In this document: positions 11,963 to 19,951 of the stretch, piece after piece
Numbering within the stretch: position 1 is the first letter of the stretch
Layout of the letters: each line of letters begins with the position of its first letter
Source of the DNA: Bryobacterales bacterium
Lineage (GTDB): Bacteria; Acidobacteriota; Terriglobia; Bryobacterales; UBA6623
NCBI GenBank assembly: GCA_028819215.1
Contig: JAPPMG010000007.1
Location: 62,001 to 126,000 of the forward strand
Length of the DNA: 64,000 nt
Direction: 5' to 3'
The notes under the pieces: model-generated
The model's database searches: none
Told to the model about the DNA's origin: nothing
The model's input: only the letters and a program-made list of their open reading frames with translations
Position numbers and translations under genes: made by a program

Positions 11963-13355
11963 TCGAACCTTCTTTCTCTCCCGCTGTCGGCGTTTCCGCT
12001 TCAGGCGGCGCGTGGGCGGCATCTGCCGCGCCAGCATGCGGAGCTTGGGCTTGGGGATCCGCGTGGGCGCTCTGGCCGGTCGCGTGGGTCTCGTCCTTGG
12101 CTTCCGGGCCGCCCTCGACCATGGGCGTGGTATCCGCCTGCTGCAGGATCGCTCGTCCGCGCTCTGTGACATCGCTGTGTTCGAAGATCGACAGGGTGTC
12201 GAAAATGAGGGAGCGCGGGTTGGCACTGGGCGGATGATCGCGCTCGCTGTGCGGATCGTGGAAACGTCCGTCCAGCAAACCGCCGTCCAGGTCCACGTTC
12301 TCGAGTCCGTGAGTGCGTGCCGGGTCGGTTGATACCAGCGGCTTGTCGCCAGGCCTCGCAGACGCAAGGGCGACCGCTCCCTTGGCGTGCCGGCTCGGTT
12401 CCGCGCCATCGAGCAGGTTGATGTCGATGCTCGAAACGGCTGCAGGGTTGACGGCCTGCAGCGTTGCATCCGCGAAGATCGTCCGCATGCGCTGCCAATA
12501 GCGCGTGATTGCCACCTGTGTGGGTTGTTGCCGGTATGCGGAGAGCAGCTCGCTGAACGCTTCGGCGCTGCTGGACGCTTGGACTTCGCGCTCGCGCGCC
12601 CGCGCCTGGGCGGCGAGGACGAGCGCCTGGGCCTGCCCCCGGCTCCGCAGGATCAGCTTCTCGCGCCTGCGATTGGCGTTGCTGACCGCCTCGATGCTCT
12701 CGGCAATCGCGTCACTGACGTCCCGGAAGGCGGCCACCGTCTCTTCGATCGGCCGCGCCTCCACCAGGCTGAGCGCAACGAGCTCGATGCCTATGCCCAG
12801 GGTCCCGAGCTCGCTGGCGGTCTGCTCGAACAGGTGGCGCTCGATGATCTCGCGATTCGTCGTAAAGATCAGGTCGATGAAGTTCTGGCCCATGATGTCG
12901 ACCAGCTGCTCGCGGGTCGTGTAGGTCATCAAGTCCAGCGGATCGTGCGCCGCGTACAGGAAATCGCGCAGGTTGCTGATCGTGTACTGCAACATGACGT
13001 CAACTTCGAACAAGTTGGGATCGCCGGAAAGGATCGTGAAATTCGCAGTCCCGTCTTCGTTGCTCGCCACCCTGTGGCTGACGATGCGCTTGACGGGATG
13101 AACGTAGACTCGGTCGATCAGCGGGATGTGGTAGTGAATGCCGGGCTCGCTGTGACTCTCGATGACCTTGCCGAAGCGCAAGACCACTCCCGCCTCTTCC
13201 TTCTTCACGATGTGGAAGCCGCTGGCGAGCACGCCCAGGATCAACGCCGCGATCAGGGCGTTGAGAAGGCGTTCCTTGTGCAGCGAGGCATAGTCGAACG
13301 CCGCGTAGATCGCGCGCGTGCTGGGAGGCAGCTGCTGGCCGTCGGTCTCGCTCAC
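11943..13355 (-). CDS. SPFH/band-7 membrane protein (HflK-like) with long C-terminal tail
   Basis: SPFH proteins anchor in the inner membrane and form large ring or cage scaffolds; HflK/HflC surround FtsH. This 470-residue protein has a short cytoplasmic start, one transmembrane helix (about 32-50), then the SPFH domain from about 52 (EEAGVVLRFGKVIES...PGIHYHIPLIDRV) to about 250, a charged helix rich in A, R and E (about 225-265), and a long polar His/Asp-rich tail to residue 470. The tail is unlike HflK or HflC. ATG 13355 overlaps the preceding stop as ATGA. No ftsH gene is in the window. Confidence 0.82.
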   Translation of the reverse strand: MSETDGQQLPPSTRAIYAAFDYASLHKERLLNALIAALILGVLASGFHIVKKEEAGVVLRFGKVIESHSEPGIHYHIPLIDRVYVHPVKRIVSHRVASNEDGTANFTILSGDPNLFEVDVMLQYTISNLRDFLYAAHDPLDLMTYTTREQLVDIMGQNFIDLIFTTNREIIERHLFEQTASELGTLGIGIELVALSLVEARPIEETVAAFRDVSDAIAESIEAVSNANRRREKLILRSRGQAQALVLAAQARAREREVQASSSAEAFSELLSAYRQQPTQVAITRYWQRMRTIFADATLQAVNPAAVSSIDINLLDGAEPSRHAKGAVALASARPGDKPLVSTDPARTHGLENVDLDGGLLDGRFHDPHSERDHPPSANPRSLIFDTLSIFEHSDVTERGRAILQQADTTPMVEGGPEAKDETHATGQSAHADPQAQAPHAGAADAAHAPPEAETPTAGEKEGSNDVPQP

Positions 13356-14326
13356 CGGGTCGGAATCTCCTTGCTGTCCAAGTACTTGAATAGTTCGCTG
13401 TCTGCGGGCAGCATCAGCGTGGTGTTCTGGTCGATGATCGAGTCGTAGCTGTCCAGGGCGCGTACGAATCGGTAGAATTCCGGGTGCCGGCGGTACGCTT
13501 CGCCCAGCACTCTCATCGCGTCCGCCTCGGCCGTGCCGAGAATGCCCGTCGCCTCGGCGTGCGCGGTCGCCATGATCTTCTCGTGCTCGCTGATGGCCAG
13601 CGCCTCGATCCGGATCGCCTGCTCCTCGCCTTCGCTCCGGTAGCGGGCGGCAATGCGCCCGCGCTCGGAAATCATGCGGGCCACCATGCTCGGACGATTC
13701 TCCACGGGCAGGGTGTACTCCGCTATGCCCACCTTGAGGATCTCCACGCCGTATTCCTCGGCCGCGATCGGCTTGATCCGGTCAATGATCGCTTGCGAGG
13801 CCTCGCGCAGGTCCTCGTGGGCCAGTCCGAGGCTCACGAAAGCATCCCGCGACTTGTTGCTGATCACGATCCCCGCGCTGGAGAGATACAGGTCCTCCAG
13901 GCGCTCGATGGCAGTGGCTTCCGTGCGGATCGCCTCGACATAGCGCATCGGATCCGTTACCCGCCAGAGCATGTAGCCGTGCACCAAGACGTTCTTCTGG
14001 TCTTCCGTGATCAGCTCCTGTGACGGGGCCACGTAGTTGTGAACGCGTCGGTCGACCTTGTAGATCTTGGATATCGGCCTCGGGAACTTCACGTGCAGGC
14101 CGGGCTGTCGCGCCGGGGGCGCGATCTTCCCGAAGTGCGTCAGCACGCCCAGCTGCGATTCGTCGATGACGTAGAGTCCGTCAAAGACTATCCATCCCAG
14201 CGCCAGCACCGCGATGATCCCGCCGGTGCCCAGCCGCCTGACCGCGCCGGCCAAGCCCGCGACCGCGCCCCGCAGGCTGGAAATCGCTTCGTCGCTCTTG
14301 AGGAGCGCTCGTTTCATGATGTTCAT
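13352..14326 (-). CDS. SPFH/band-7 membrane protein (HflC-like)
   Basis: The 324-residue product has one transmembrane helix (about 35-55: GGIIAVLALGWIVFDGLYVI), then an SPFH domain beginning DESQLGVLTHFGKI and including PGLHVKFPRPI, and the HflC-like segment GIAEYTLPVENRPSMVARMISERGRIA that leads into the coiled-coil. ATG 14326 overlaps the stop of the permease-SPFH fusion as ATGA and has AGGAG 8 bases upstream. With the fusion and the next gene, this makes three SPFH proteins in a row, one more than the standard HflK-HflC pair. Role in a hetero-oligomeric ring is inferred. Confidence 0.85.
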   Translation of the reverse strand: MNIMKRALLKSDEAISSLRGAVAGLAGAVRRLGTGGIIAVLALGWIVFDGLYVIDESQLGVLTHFGKIAPPARQPGLHVKFPRPISKIYKVDRRVHNYVAPSQELITEDQKNVLVHGYMLWRVTDPMRYVEAIRTEATAIERLEDLYLSSAGIVISNKSRDAFVSLGLAHEDLREASQAIIDRIKPIAAEEYGVEILKVGIAEYTLPVENRPSMVARMISERGRIAARYRSEGEEQAIRIEALAISEHEKIMATAHAEATGILGTAEADAMRVLGEAYRRHPEFYRFVRALDSYDSIIDQNTTLMLPADSELFKYLDSKEIPTR

Positions 14327-16593
14327 CGCGTGGTCTCCTGAACCGGCGGGGGACCGGCCAGCCCTTCCGCCGACCGCTTCCACAGCGCGACCCTGTCCAA
14401 GCTGCGCTGGTTGGGAACGATAATCTTGCGCTTGGCGGACAGGGCCATCTCAAGCTTCTCGCGCCAGAGCATGTCGTAGAGCACGGTCGGGGCTTGCCGG
14501 GCCGCCTCCGACACCGTCGTGATGGCCTCGGCTTCGGCCGCGGCCACGGTGACGTTGCGAAAGGCCTCGCCGCTGGCCTGCTCGGTCTCGTATGCGGCGT
14601 TGCCGTGCGCCTTGGGAATCAAGCTCACCAGACGCCTCTGTGCGTTGACGATGATGCGCTCGCGGTCGTCCTGCGAACTGGAGATCTCCCGGAATGCGTT
14701 CATGGTCTCGGCGACGGGCTGGATCTCCAGCAGGTTGACCTTGATCAGCCGGACCGAGCTAAGCGCCGGGTCGGCCTCCTGGGCGCTTTGGAAGAACGTC
14801 TTGACCTCCTCCTCCAGATGCTCGCGTTCGGCATTGAGAAGTTGGTCCAGGTCGCGTGTCGCCACGAACGTGCGCAGCTCGTCCCGCAGGTCGTTCAGGA
14901 TCACGCCCTCTGGGTCGTCCATCAGGTAGTGGTAGGTATACGCGTCCCGCACGATGTATTGGACGCCGGTCCTGATCCCGAGCAGGTTCAGGTCGCCGGA
15001 CATGAACTCGTACGGCGTCTCGTTCTCGAGGGTCCTGACATGGCGTACCGGCCATTTGTCGATCTTCACGAACGGCCACGGGCCCAGATAGCGCAGGCCG
15101 GGCTGCACGTCGCGCCACACGACCTTTCCGAACACGCGACCGTAGGCCACCGAGCTGGGATCGACGACGGTAAGGCCGGTCGAGAGGAACGCCAGCACGG
15201 CCAACACGGCCGCCGTCCACTTCACCATGGCTCGGTTGGACATCCAGCGGACGAGCGGGGGTGCCTGTGCCAGGCGCGCCCAGGCCTCGCGGAGGCGCCG
15301 AGCGACCGGCCGGATGTTGGAGAGCAGTTCTTCCCAGCCGCTTCTGAGTGCCCCCGCGCGAAAGCGCCAGACGATCAGCGCGATCAGAACCAAGGCCCCC
15401 GCCCACTGCATCAGTTGGATGGCCGGTGCCTGCGAGCCGGACAGATTGACGGGCATCGTCAGTCCGGCGGCGATCACGATCAAGTCGATCAGGATCCCGA
15501 GGACCGTTGTCACGGCGATCACGACGCCGACGTAGATCGTTCCGAAGCGTGCGCCGAACTGGCTGACAATGATGGCGATCGTGCCGGAGTTCGTGGCCGG
15601 TCCGGTCATCAGGAAGATCAGGGCCGCGCCCGGGCTGAGGCCCTTGGCGACAAGCGCGGCAGCGACCGGCGTGCTCGCCGAAGCGCAGATATACAGCGGA
15701 ATGCCGACCACGACCATGATCGGATACGAGATCCAGCGTGCGTACTCGCTCGACATCAGGTCGTCCGGGATCGCCAAGAAGAGCACCCCGCCCAGCGCGA
15801 CGCCGACGAGCAGCGCGAACAGGATGTCGTCGGCCACTTCGACGAATCCGTAGCGGAACACGTGCTTGATGACTTCCCGCAAGGTCGGCCCGTCTTCGCG
15901 GCTACCCGGGCGCGGCGCGGAATCATCGGCCGGCCGGGCCGCGGCAGGTTTCCGGTAGAAGTTCGGCTTGACCCACGATGCCGTCTGCCGTCCGCCCACG
16001 GCCGCCGCGGTTCCGCGAACCACTTGAGCGATCCAGGCTACGACCAGGCCCTTGAGTTGCGCCAGGCTCACATAGCAGTCGTCCTGGTCGGCGTACAGGG
16101 AGACATGATCTTCGTGGTCGTGATTGTGGTCGTGGTGGTGATCGTGGTGCCGATGCGGCTTGCGCTCGTCATTGTCATCGCGGATGATCCCGATGCAGAA
16201 GATGCCGGCCACGACCGCGGTCAGGAAGCTCACCACCGGTCTCACCACGGCGGCGACAAATCCAAAGAATGCGTGCGTCACCAAGATCGAATCGGCGCCA
16301 GTTTCGGGCGCCGTGATCAGAAAGGACATACAGGATGACCGCGACGCGCCCTTCTTGCGCATCTCGGCCACCACCGGCACAACCGAACAGCTGCATAGCG
16401 GCACGGGCACGCCGATCGCGGCGCTGGCAGCCACGGACTTGAGGTTGTCTCCGCTGAGCCACCTCAGGATCGCCGCGCGCGATATAAGTACGTGGATTAG
16501 CCCTGCGAGGAACAGCCCCAGAAGCAGCATCGGGGCCAGCAGCATGAAGGACGACCAAACGAAGTCCAGCAGGCGCAGGGTTGGATCAGGCAA
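14323..16593 (-). CDS. Fusion of a CxC metal permease with an SPFH/HflK-like domain
   Basis: A 756-residue fusion. Residues 1-405 form a DUF318-type permease (the family including ArsP-like and SO_0444-type Cu/Zn exporters). Two half-repeats are marked by VPLCSCSVVPVV (CxC at 67-69) and YICASASTPVAAALVAKG (302-318), with LITAPETGADS and FLMTGPATNSG blocks. Between the halves lies a His/Asp-rich loop (about 147-163) that could bind metal. After a basic linker, a further helix (about 460-477) leads into an SPFH domain (478-756) with HflK-like features. The start is TTG 16593; an ATG 48 bases downstream is the alternative. A sigma70-like promoter lies just upstream. It is the first gene of a five-gene overlapping operon. 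Confidence 0.87.
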   Translation of the reverse strand: MPDPTLRLLDFVWSSFMLLAPMLLLGLFLAGLIHVLISRAAILRWLSGDNLKSVAASAAIGVPVPLCSCSVVPVVAEMRKKGASRSSCMSFLITAPETGADSILVTHAFFGFVAAVVRPVVSFLTAVVAGIFCIGIIRDDNDERKPHRHHDHHHDHNHDHEDHVSLYADQDDCYVSLAQLKGLVVAWIAQVVRGTAAAVGGRQTASWVKPNFYRKPAAARPADDSAPRPGSREDGPTLREVIKHVFRYGFVEVADDILFALLVGVALGGVLFLAIPDDLMSSEYARWISYPIMVVVGIPLYICASASTPVAAALVAKGLSPGAALIFLMTGPATNSGTIAIIVSQFGARFGTIYVGVVIAVTTVLGILIDLIVIAAGLTMPVNLSGSQAPAIQLMQWAGALVLIALIVWRFRAGALRSGWEELLSNIRPVARRLREAWARLAQAPPLVRWMSNRAMVKWTAAVLAVLAFLSTGLTVVDPSSVAYGRVFGKVVWRDVQPGLRYLGPWPFVKIDKWPVRHVRTLENETPYEFMSGDLNLLGIRTGVQYIVRDAYTYHYLMDDPEGVILNDLRDELRTFVATRDLDQLLNAEREHLEEEVKTFFQSAQEADPALSSVRLIKVNLLEIQPVAETMNAFREISSSQDDRERIIVNAQRRLVSLIPKAHGNAAYETEQASGEAFRNVTVAAAEAEAITTVSEAARQAPTVLYDMLWREKLEMALSAKRKIIVPNQRSLDRVALWKRSAEGLAGPPPVQETTR

Positions 16594-16634
16594 GGCTAGC
16601 GGAACCTAGCTGACGCGAGGTCAGTCTCGCCTAC

Positions 16635-16664
16635 ACCATAGCGCACGGACTCTAGGCCGGTCAA
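16635..16664 (-). promoter_or_regulatory. Promoter of the permease-SPFH operon
   Basis: On the minus strand, TTGACC (16664-16659) is separated by 18 bases from TATGGT (16640-16635). Transcription would start near 16628, leaving a leader of about 35 bases before the TTG start at 16593. Confidence 0.5.
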
Positions 16665-17198
16665 TTCCGCTTTTGTCCCGCTCTCGATCCAGAAGAGCCC
16701 GGTCAGCGCCATATTCGTCCCGTTGGTGTTGCGCGGATTTAGAAACGAGCCCTCCTACAGATCTAGAAACGAGCCCTGAAGAGTCTCTGGATGGGGGAGA
16801 GCCGGCATCGTCTAGCCCGCACATGGCAGACACCGGCGAGCGCTACATCGAGCGATCGCCGCCCATCCCAAACTAGCTCTCCTCGAGGAGGAGCAGCTTT
16901 GCGCGGGAGGGAGTTCAGCCAAGCGGAGTGGAAGCGTCCTAAGGAACTGGCACAGAGGCCGGCCGAGTCGCCGTAGCTGCCGGTCGCAGGCGGAGGCCGC
17001 TGAGCGGTGAAGCCTTCGCGCACGCATCCTTGGCGGCGGTATCCGCTGGTGATTGCGAGGGGCTAGCCCGCGCGGCCCTTCCCAGCCCCTTCGACGTCCT
17101 CCAACTACTTCTCCCACGAAGGCGGCGACGCCGCCTACAGGTCCTCTCCGGCCCCGCTCTCCATCCGTGAGAGCCCGCCCAGAGGCGAATCAGTCCCG
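16665..17198. repeat. Divergent spacer with short direct repeats and a diverged long repeat
   Basis: No gene is supportable in this spacer between the permease-SPFH operon and the Czc operon. It contains an exact 14-base direct repeat, TAGAAACGAGCCCT, at 16740-16753 and 16764-16777 (period 24), which could be a regulator site. A diverged repeat pairs about 16677-16726 with 17153-17202: both have CCCGCTCTC, then ATCC, GAGCCCG and TCCCGTTGG. Palindromes CTCCTCGAGGAG (16879-16890) and GGCGGCGACGCCGCC (17121-17135) are also present. Confidence 0.45.
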
Positions 17199-17227
17199 TT
17201 GGGATCGAAACTTAAAGCGGTTATGCT
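17199..17227 (+). promoter_or_regulatory. Promoter of the Czc-type operon
   Basis: TTGGGA at 17199-17204 and TATGCT at 17222-17227 are separated by 17 bases. The inferred start of transcription falls within a few bases of the GTG at 17236, so the message may be leaderless or nearly so. Confidence 0.45.
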
Positions 17228-17235
17228 AGTGGCAA

Positions 17236-18534
17236 GTGCAACGGCTGTCATCGGGCAAAAGGCCAGTGCTTGCGGTAGTCGGAGCGCTGGCGCTGTCCTT
17301 GCCCGCGACCATCGTGCCATCAGATGGCGCATCGTTCCCAGGCGAGCTTACCCTCGAGCTGGCGATCGATCTGGCCCTGGCGCGCAATCCGGCACTTCAA
17401 GCGGTTCGCAGCGGCGTAGACATAGCCCAGGCCGGCGTTGTCACGGCGGGGCTGCGCCCGAACCCGGAGTTGAGCGTCGAGTCCGAAGAGTATCCGTACT
17501 TCGGAGCCACGCGCCCGCCGTTCTTCAGCGGCCAGGTCATGACCGCGGGCGTGGAGTACGAAATCCAGACGAAGCGTCGCCGCAGCCTGCGAACCAGCGC
17601 CGCCGAGGCCGAGGTGCGCCGCCAGGGAGCGAATTTCGAGGACGCCGCGCGGCTGTTGCGGCTAGATGTGCGGTCGGCCTTTTACCGAGTCTTGCTGGCC
17701 GAGTCGAATCGGCAGCTGGCCGAAGCGATCCTGGGCCAAACCGACCAAGTCATCGAACTGAACCGGGCTCGCTTCGAGCAGGGCGAGATCTCGGGATTGG
17801 AGCTGACCCGTATCGAGGTCGAGCGCCTCAGCTTTGCTGACGACCTGTTTCAGGCGCGGCTGGAGTTGCGGAATGCCAAGGCGGCCCTGCTGGCATTGCT
17901 CAATTCTCCCGACATCGGGTTGGATGTGGAGGTGCGCGGCGAGCTGAGCGAGATGCCGGCCATGGGGATAGCGTCCGACTCGACCGGCGCCGACCTGCTG
18001 GAAATGGCGTTTGAGCGGCGCCCGGACCTTCGGGCGGCGCTTGCCCAGCTCGAGCGCGCCTCGGCCCAGCAGCGGGTGGAGCGCGCCGTCGCTAACCCCA
18101 ACGTCTCGGTGAGCGGCGGCTACCAGAGGGTAGACCAGGACCACAGCCTGGTAGCGGGGATCGCGATACCGCTCACGATCTTCAATCGCAATCAAGGCGA
18201 GATCATGCGCTCGAACGCGGAGGCCCTCCAAGCCGAGAGCCTCTTGGCGGCCGCGCGGCTCCAAGTCGCGCTGGAGGTGCGCCAGGCGCAGAACGCCGTC
18301 GAGGTGAATCGCGAGCGCGTCAATTACATCCAGACCAGGCAAGTGAGCCAGGCGCAAGAGGCCAGCCGGGTGACACTTGCCGCCTACCGGCTCGGCGGAG
18401 TGCCTCTGATGAACTACCTCGATGCCCAGCGCCGCTATCGCGACACCATGCGGGTCTTGAACCAAGCGCTCTTCGACGAGCGCCTCAGCATGTTCCAGCT
18501 GGACGCGGCAATCGGCGGAGGCTACCGGCCGTGA
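17236..18534 (+). CDS. Outer-membrane efflux protein of a Czc-type metal efflux system
   Basis: This TolC/CzcC-family outer-membrane channel forms the exit duct of a tripartite RND pump. The 432-residue product has a signal peptide (about 10-31), the two OEP repeats (LTLELAIDLALARNPAL near the start, and a second repeat with FERRPDLRAALAQLE around 257), and long helices rich in A, R and E. The GTG start at 17236 is preceded by a promoter only 9 bases away. The stop overlaps the next gene's start as GTGA, showing translational coupling with the membrane-fusion protein. By context the substrate is a divalent metal. Confidence 0.88.
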   Translation: MQRLSSGKRPVLAVVGALALSLPATIVPSDGASFPGELTLELAIDLALARNPALQAVRSGVDIAQAGVVTAGLRPNPELSVESEEYPYFGATRPPFFSGQVMTAGVEYEIQTKRRRSLRTSAAEAEVRRQGANFEDAARLLRLDVRSAFYRVLLAESNRQLAEAILGQTDQVIELNRARFEQGEISGLELTRIEVERLSFADDLFQARLELRNAKAALLALLNSPDIGLDVEVRGELSEMPAMGIASDSTGADLLEMAFERRPDLRAALAQLERASAQQRVERAVANPNVSVSGGYQRVDQDHSLVAGIAIPLTIFNRNQGEIMRSNAEALQAESLLAAARLQVALEVRQAQNAVEVNRERVNYIQTRQVSQAQEASRVTLAAYRLGGVPLMNYLDAQRRYRDTMRVLNQALFDERLSMFQLDAAIGGGYRP

Positions 18535-19817
18535 CCGCAGAGCGCGCGCCCGGCGGCGGCTTGGGATGGGCGGGCGCCGTCGCCCTGCTGGCTTGCGGGA
18601 TCGCGCTCGGCTACGGCGGCTACTTCTGGATCGTGCCAGCCAGCCCCGCGCATGGCGAGGCAGATCCACATGGCGCGCCGGATGACGGGCATGGGGAAGC
18701 AGCTGACGCGGCGTTAAGCATTCCCCTGCCCGTGCAGACTGCGAACGGAGTCGTGATCCAGGAGGCTGAGAAGCGCGTGTTCCAGACCCCGCTGACCGTG
18801 ACGGGAACCGTCGCGGCGGATCAGGCGCGCATAGCCCACATCCGCGCTCTGTCGCGCGGAATCATCGATCAGATCTTCGTGCAGCTCGGGGACCAGGTAA
18901 GCCCGGGTGACCCGCTGGTCAGCTACGACAACATCAATCTCGGCATCTTGATCGGCGAGTACCGTGAAGCGCGGGCAGACCTGCAGAGCTTGATGACGAC
19001 GCTTGAGGTGGACGCTACGATCCTTGCCCGCAGCGGAGAGATGCTGGCGATTCAAGCGACCGCGCGAACGGACCACGACGTCATCGAGGCGGCGCACAAG
19101 GACTCAGTCGCGCGCGCGGACGCGGCCCGCGCCCGTGTGCTCGAGCTGGAAGAACAGCTGCATCGGTTCGGCCTCTCCGATGAAGACCTCAGACGGCTGG
19201 ATGACGAGGAGGACGACTATCACCGGACCGCTTCGCGCACCGTGCTGCGGGCGCCCGCTGCAGGTGCCGTGGTCGAGCTTGACGCGAGCCCCGGCGAGAC
19301 GATCAGCATCGCTAGCGAGCTGCTCACCATCTCGGACATTTCCACGGTGTGGGTGCTCGCCGACGTCAGCGAGCGCGACCTTGGCGCGGTTCGGGTCGGC
19401 GACGAGGTGTCGATCAGGCTAGTTGCCTACCATGACGAACGGTTCCGCGGGCGGATCACCTATGACGGAGAGATCGTGGACACGAGGACTCGCACTGCTC
19501 GAGTGCGCTGCGTGGTCGAGAACGGCGATCTGCGGCTCAAGCCCGGCATGTTCGCGTCAGTGGACATTCCCACCGGCAGCACCCACGAAGCGGTCGCCGT
19601 TCCGGTCGAGGCCCTGCAGGAGATTGGCGGCCGCACGGTCGTGTTCGTGAGGACCGCTCCCGCCGAGTTCGAACGGCGCGCCGTCGTGGCGGGGAGCGAA
19701 TCCGGCGGCTGGGTCGAGATTCGGAGCGGACTGCGCATCGCCGAAGAGGTGATTGCCGCGGGCAGCTCGTTTGCGAGGGGCCTCGCGTTCGGCACGGAAG
19801 TCAGCGAATTGCGATGA
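18531..19817 (+). CDS. Membrane-fusion protein of the Czc-type pump (first copy)
   Basis: This periplasmic adaptor links the RND pump to the outer-membrane channel. The 428-residue product has one N-terminal transmembrane helix (about 12-32) followed by a His/Asp-rich segment (residues about 40-60) that may bind metal. It then has the barrel-sandwich half motif GIIDQIFVQLGDQVSPGDPL, a helical hairpin (about 140-215) and the matching half APAAGAVVELDASPGETI, and ends with beta-barrel domains. GTG 18531 overlaps the upstream stop. A 45-codon frame overlaps its stop as ATGA. A second membrane-fusion gene follows. Confidence 0.87.
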   Translation: MTAERAPGGGLGWAGAVALLACGIALGYGGYFWIVPASPAHGEADPHGAPDDGHGEAADAALSIPLPVQTANGVVIQEAEKRVFQTPLTVTGTVAADQARIAHIRALSRGIIDQIFVQLGDQVSPGDPLVSYDNINLGILIGEYREARADLQSLMTTLEVDATILARSGEMLAIQATARTDHDVIEAAHKDSVARADAARARVLELEEQLHRFGLSDEDLRRLDDEEDDYHRTASRTVLRAPAAGAVVELDASPGETISIASELLTISDISTVWVLADVSERDLGAVRVGDEVSIRLVAYHDERFRGRITYDGEIVDTRTRTARVRCVVENGDLRLKPGMFASVDIPTGSTHEAVAVPVEALQEIGGRTVVFVRTAPAEFERRAVVAGSESGGWVEIRSGLRIAEEVIAAGSSFARGLAFGTEVSELR

Positions 19818-19951
19818 ACCCGCCGCACAAGGAGCAGATGTCACAGCCGATTCTGGCTTCGCAACGGGCGCCAGCGCTTTGGCCGGCCCCAGCCGACAGC
19901 GGAAGCGCGGCCGGTCGCTGCCATGGAGCGATCCCCTCGAAGTCATGCTGA
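19814..19951 (+). CDS. Possible 45-residue linker ORF between two membrane-fusion genes
   Basis: A 46-codon frame (including stop) bridges the two membrane-fusion genes exactly. Its ATG overlaps the first gene's stop as ATGA (19814-19817). Its TGA (19949-19951) overlaps the second gene's ATG (19945) as ATGCTGA. An internal ATG at 19838 is preceded by AAGGAG. The predicted peptide is Pro/Ala/Ser-rich with two cysteines near the end and has no recognisable domain. It may be a coupling leader rather than a functional peptide. Confidence 0.35.
   Translation: MNPPHKEQMSQPILASQRAPALWPAPADSGSAAGRCHGAIPSKSC

Noticed and set aside
14494..16338. 614-codon plus-strand frame across the permease-SPFH gene
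   Set aside because: Translation is a charged, repetitive shadow; the minus-strand frame has clear membrane helices and SPFH features.
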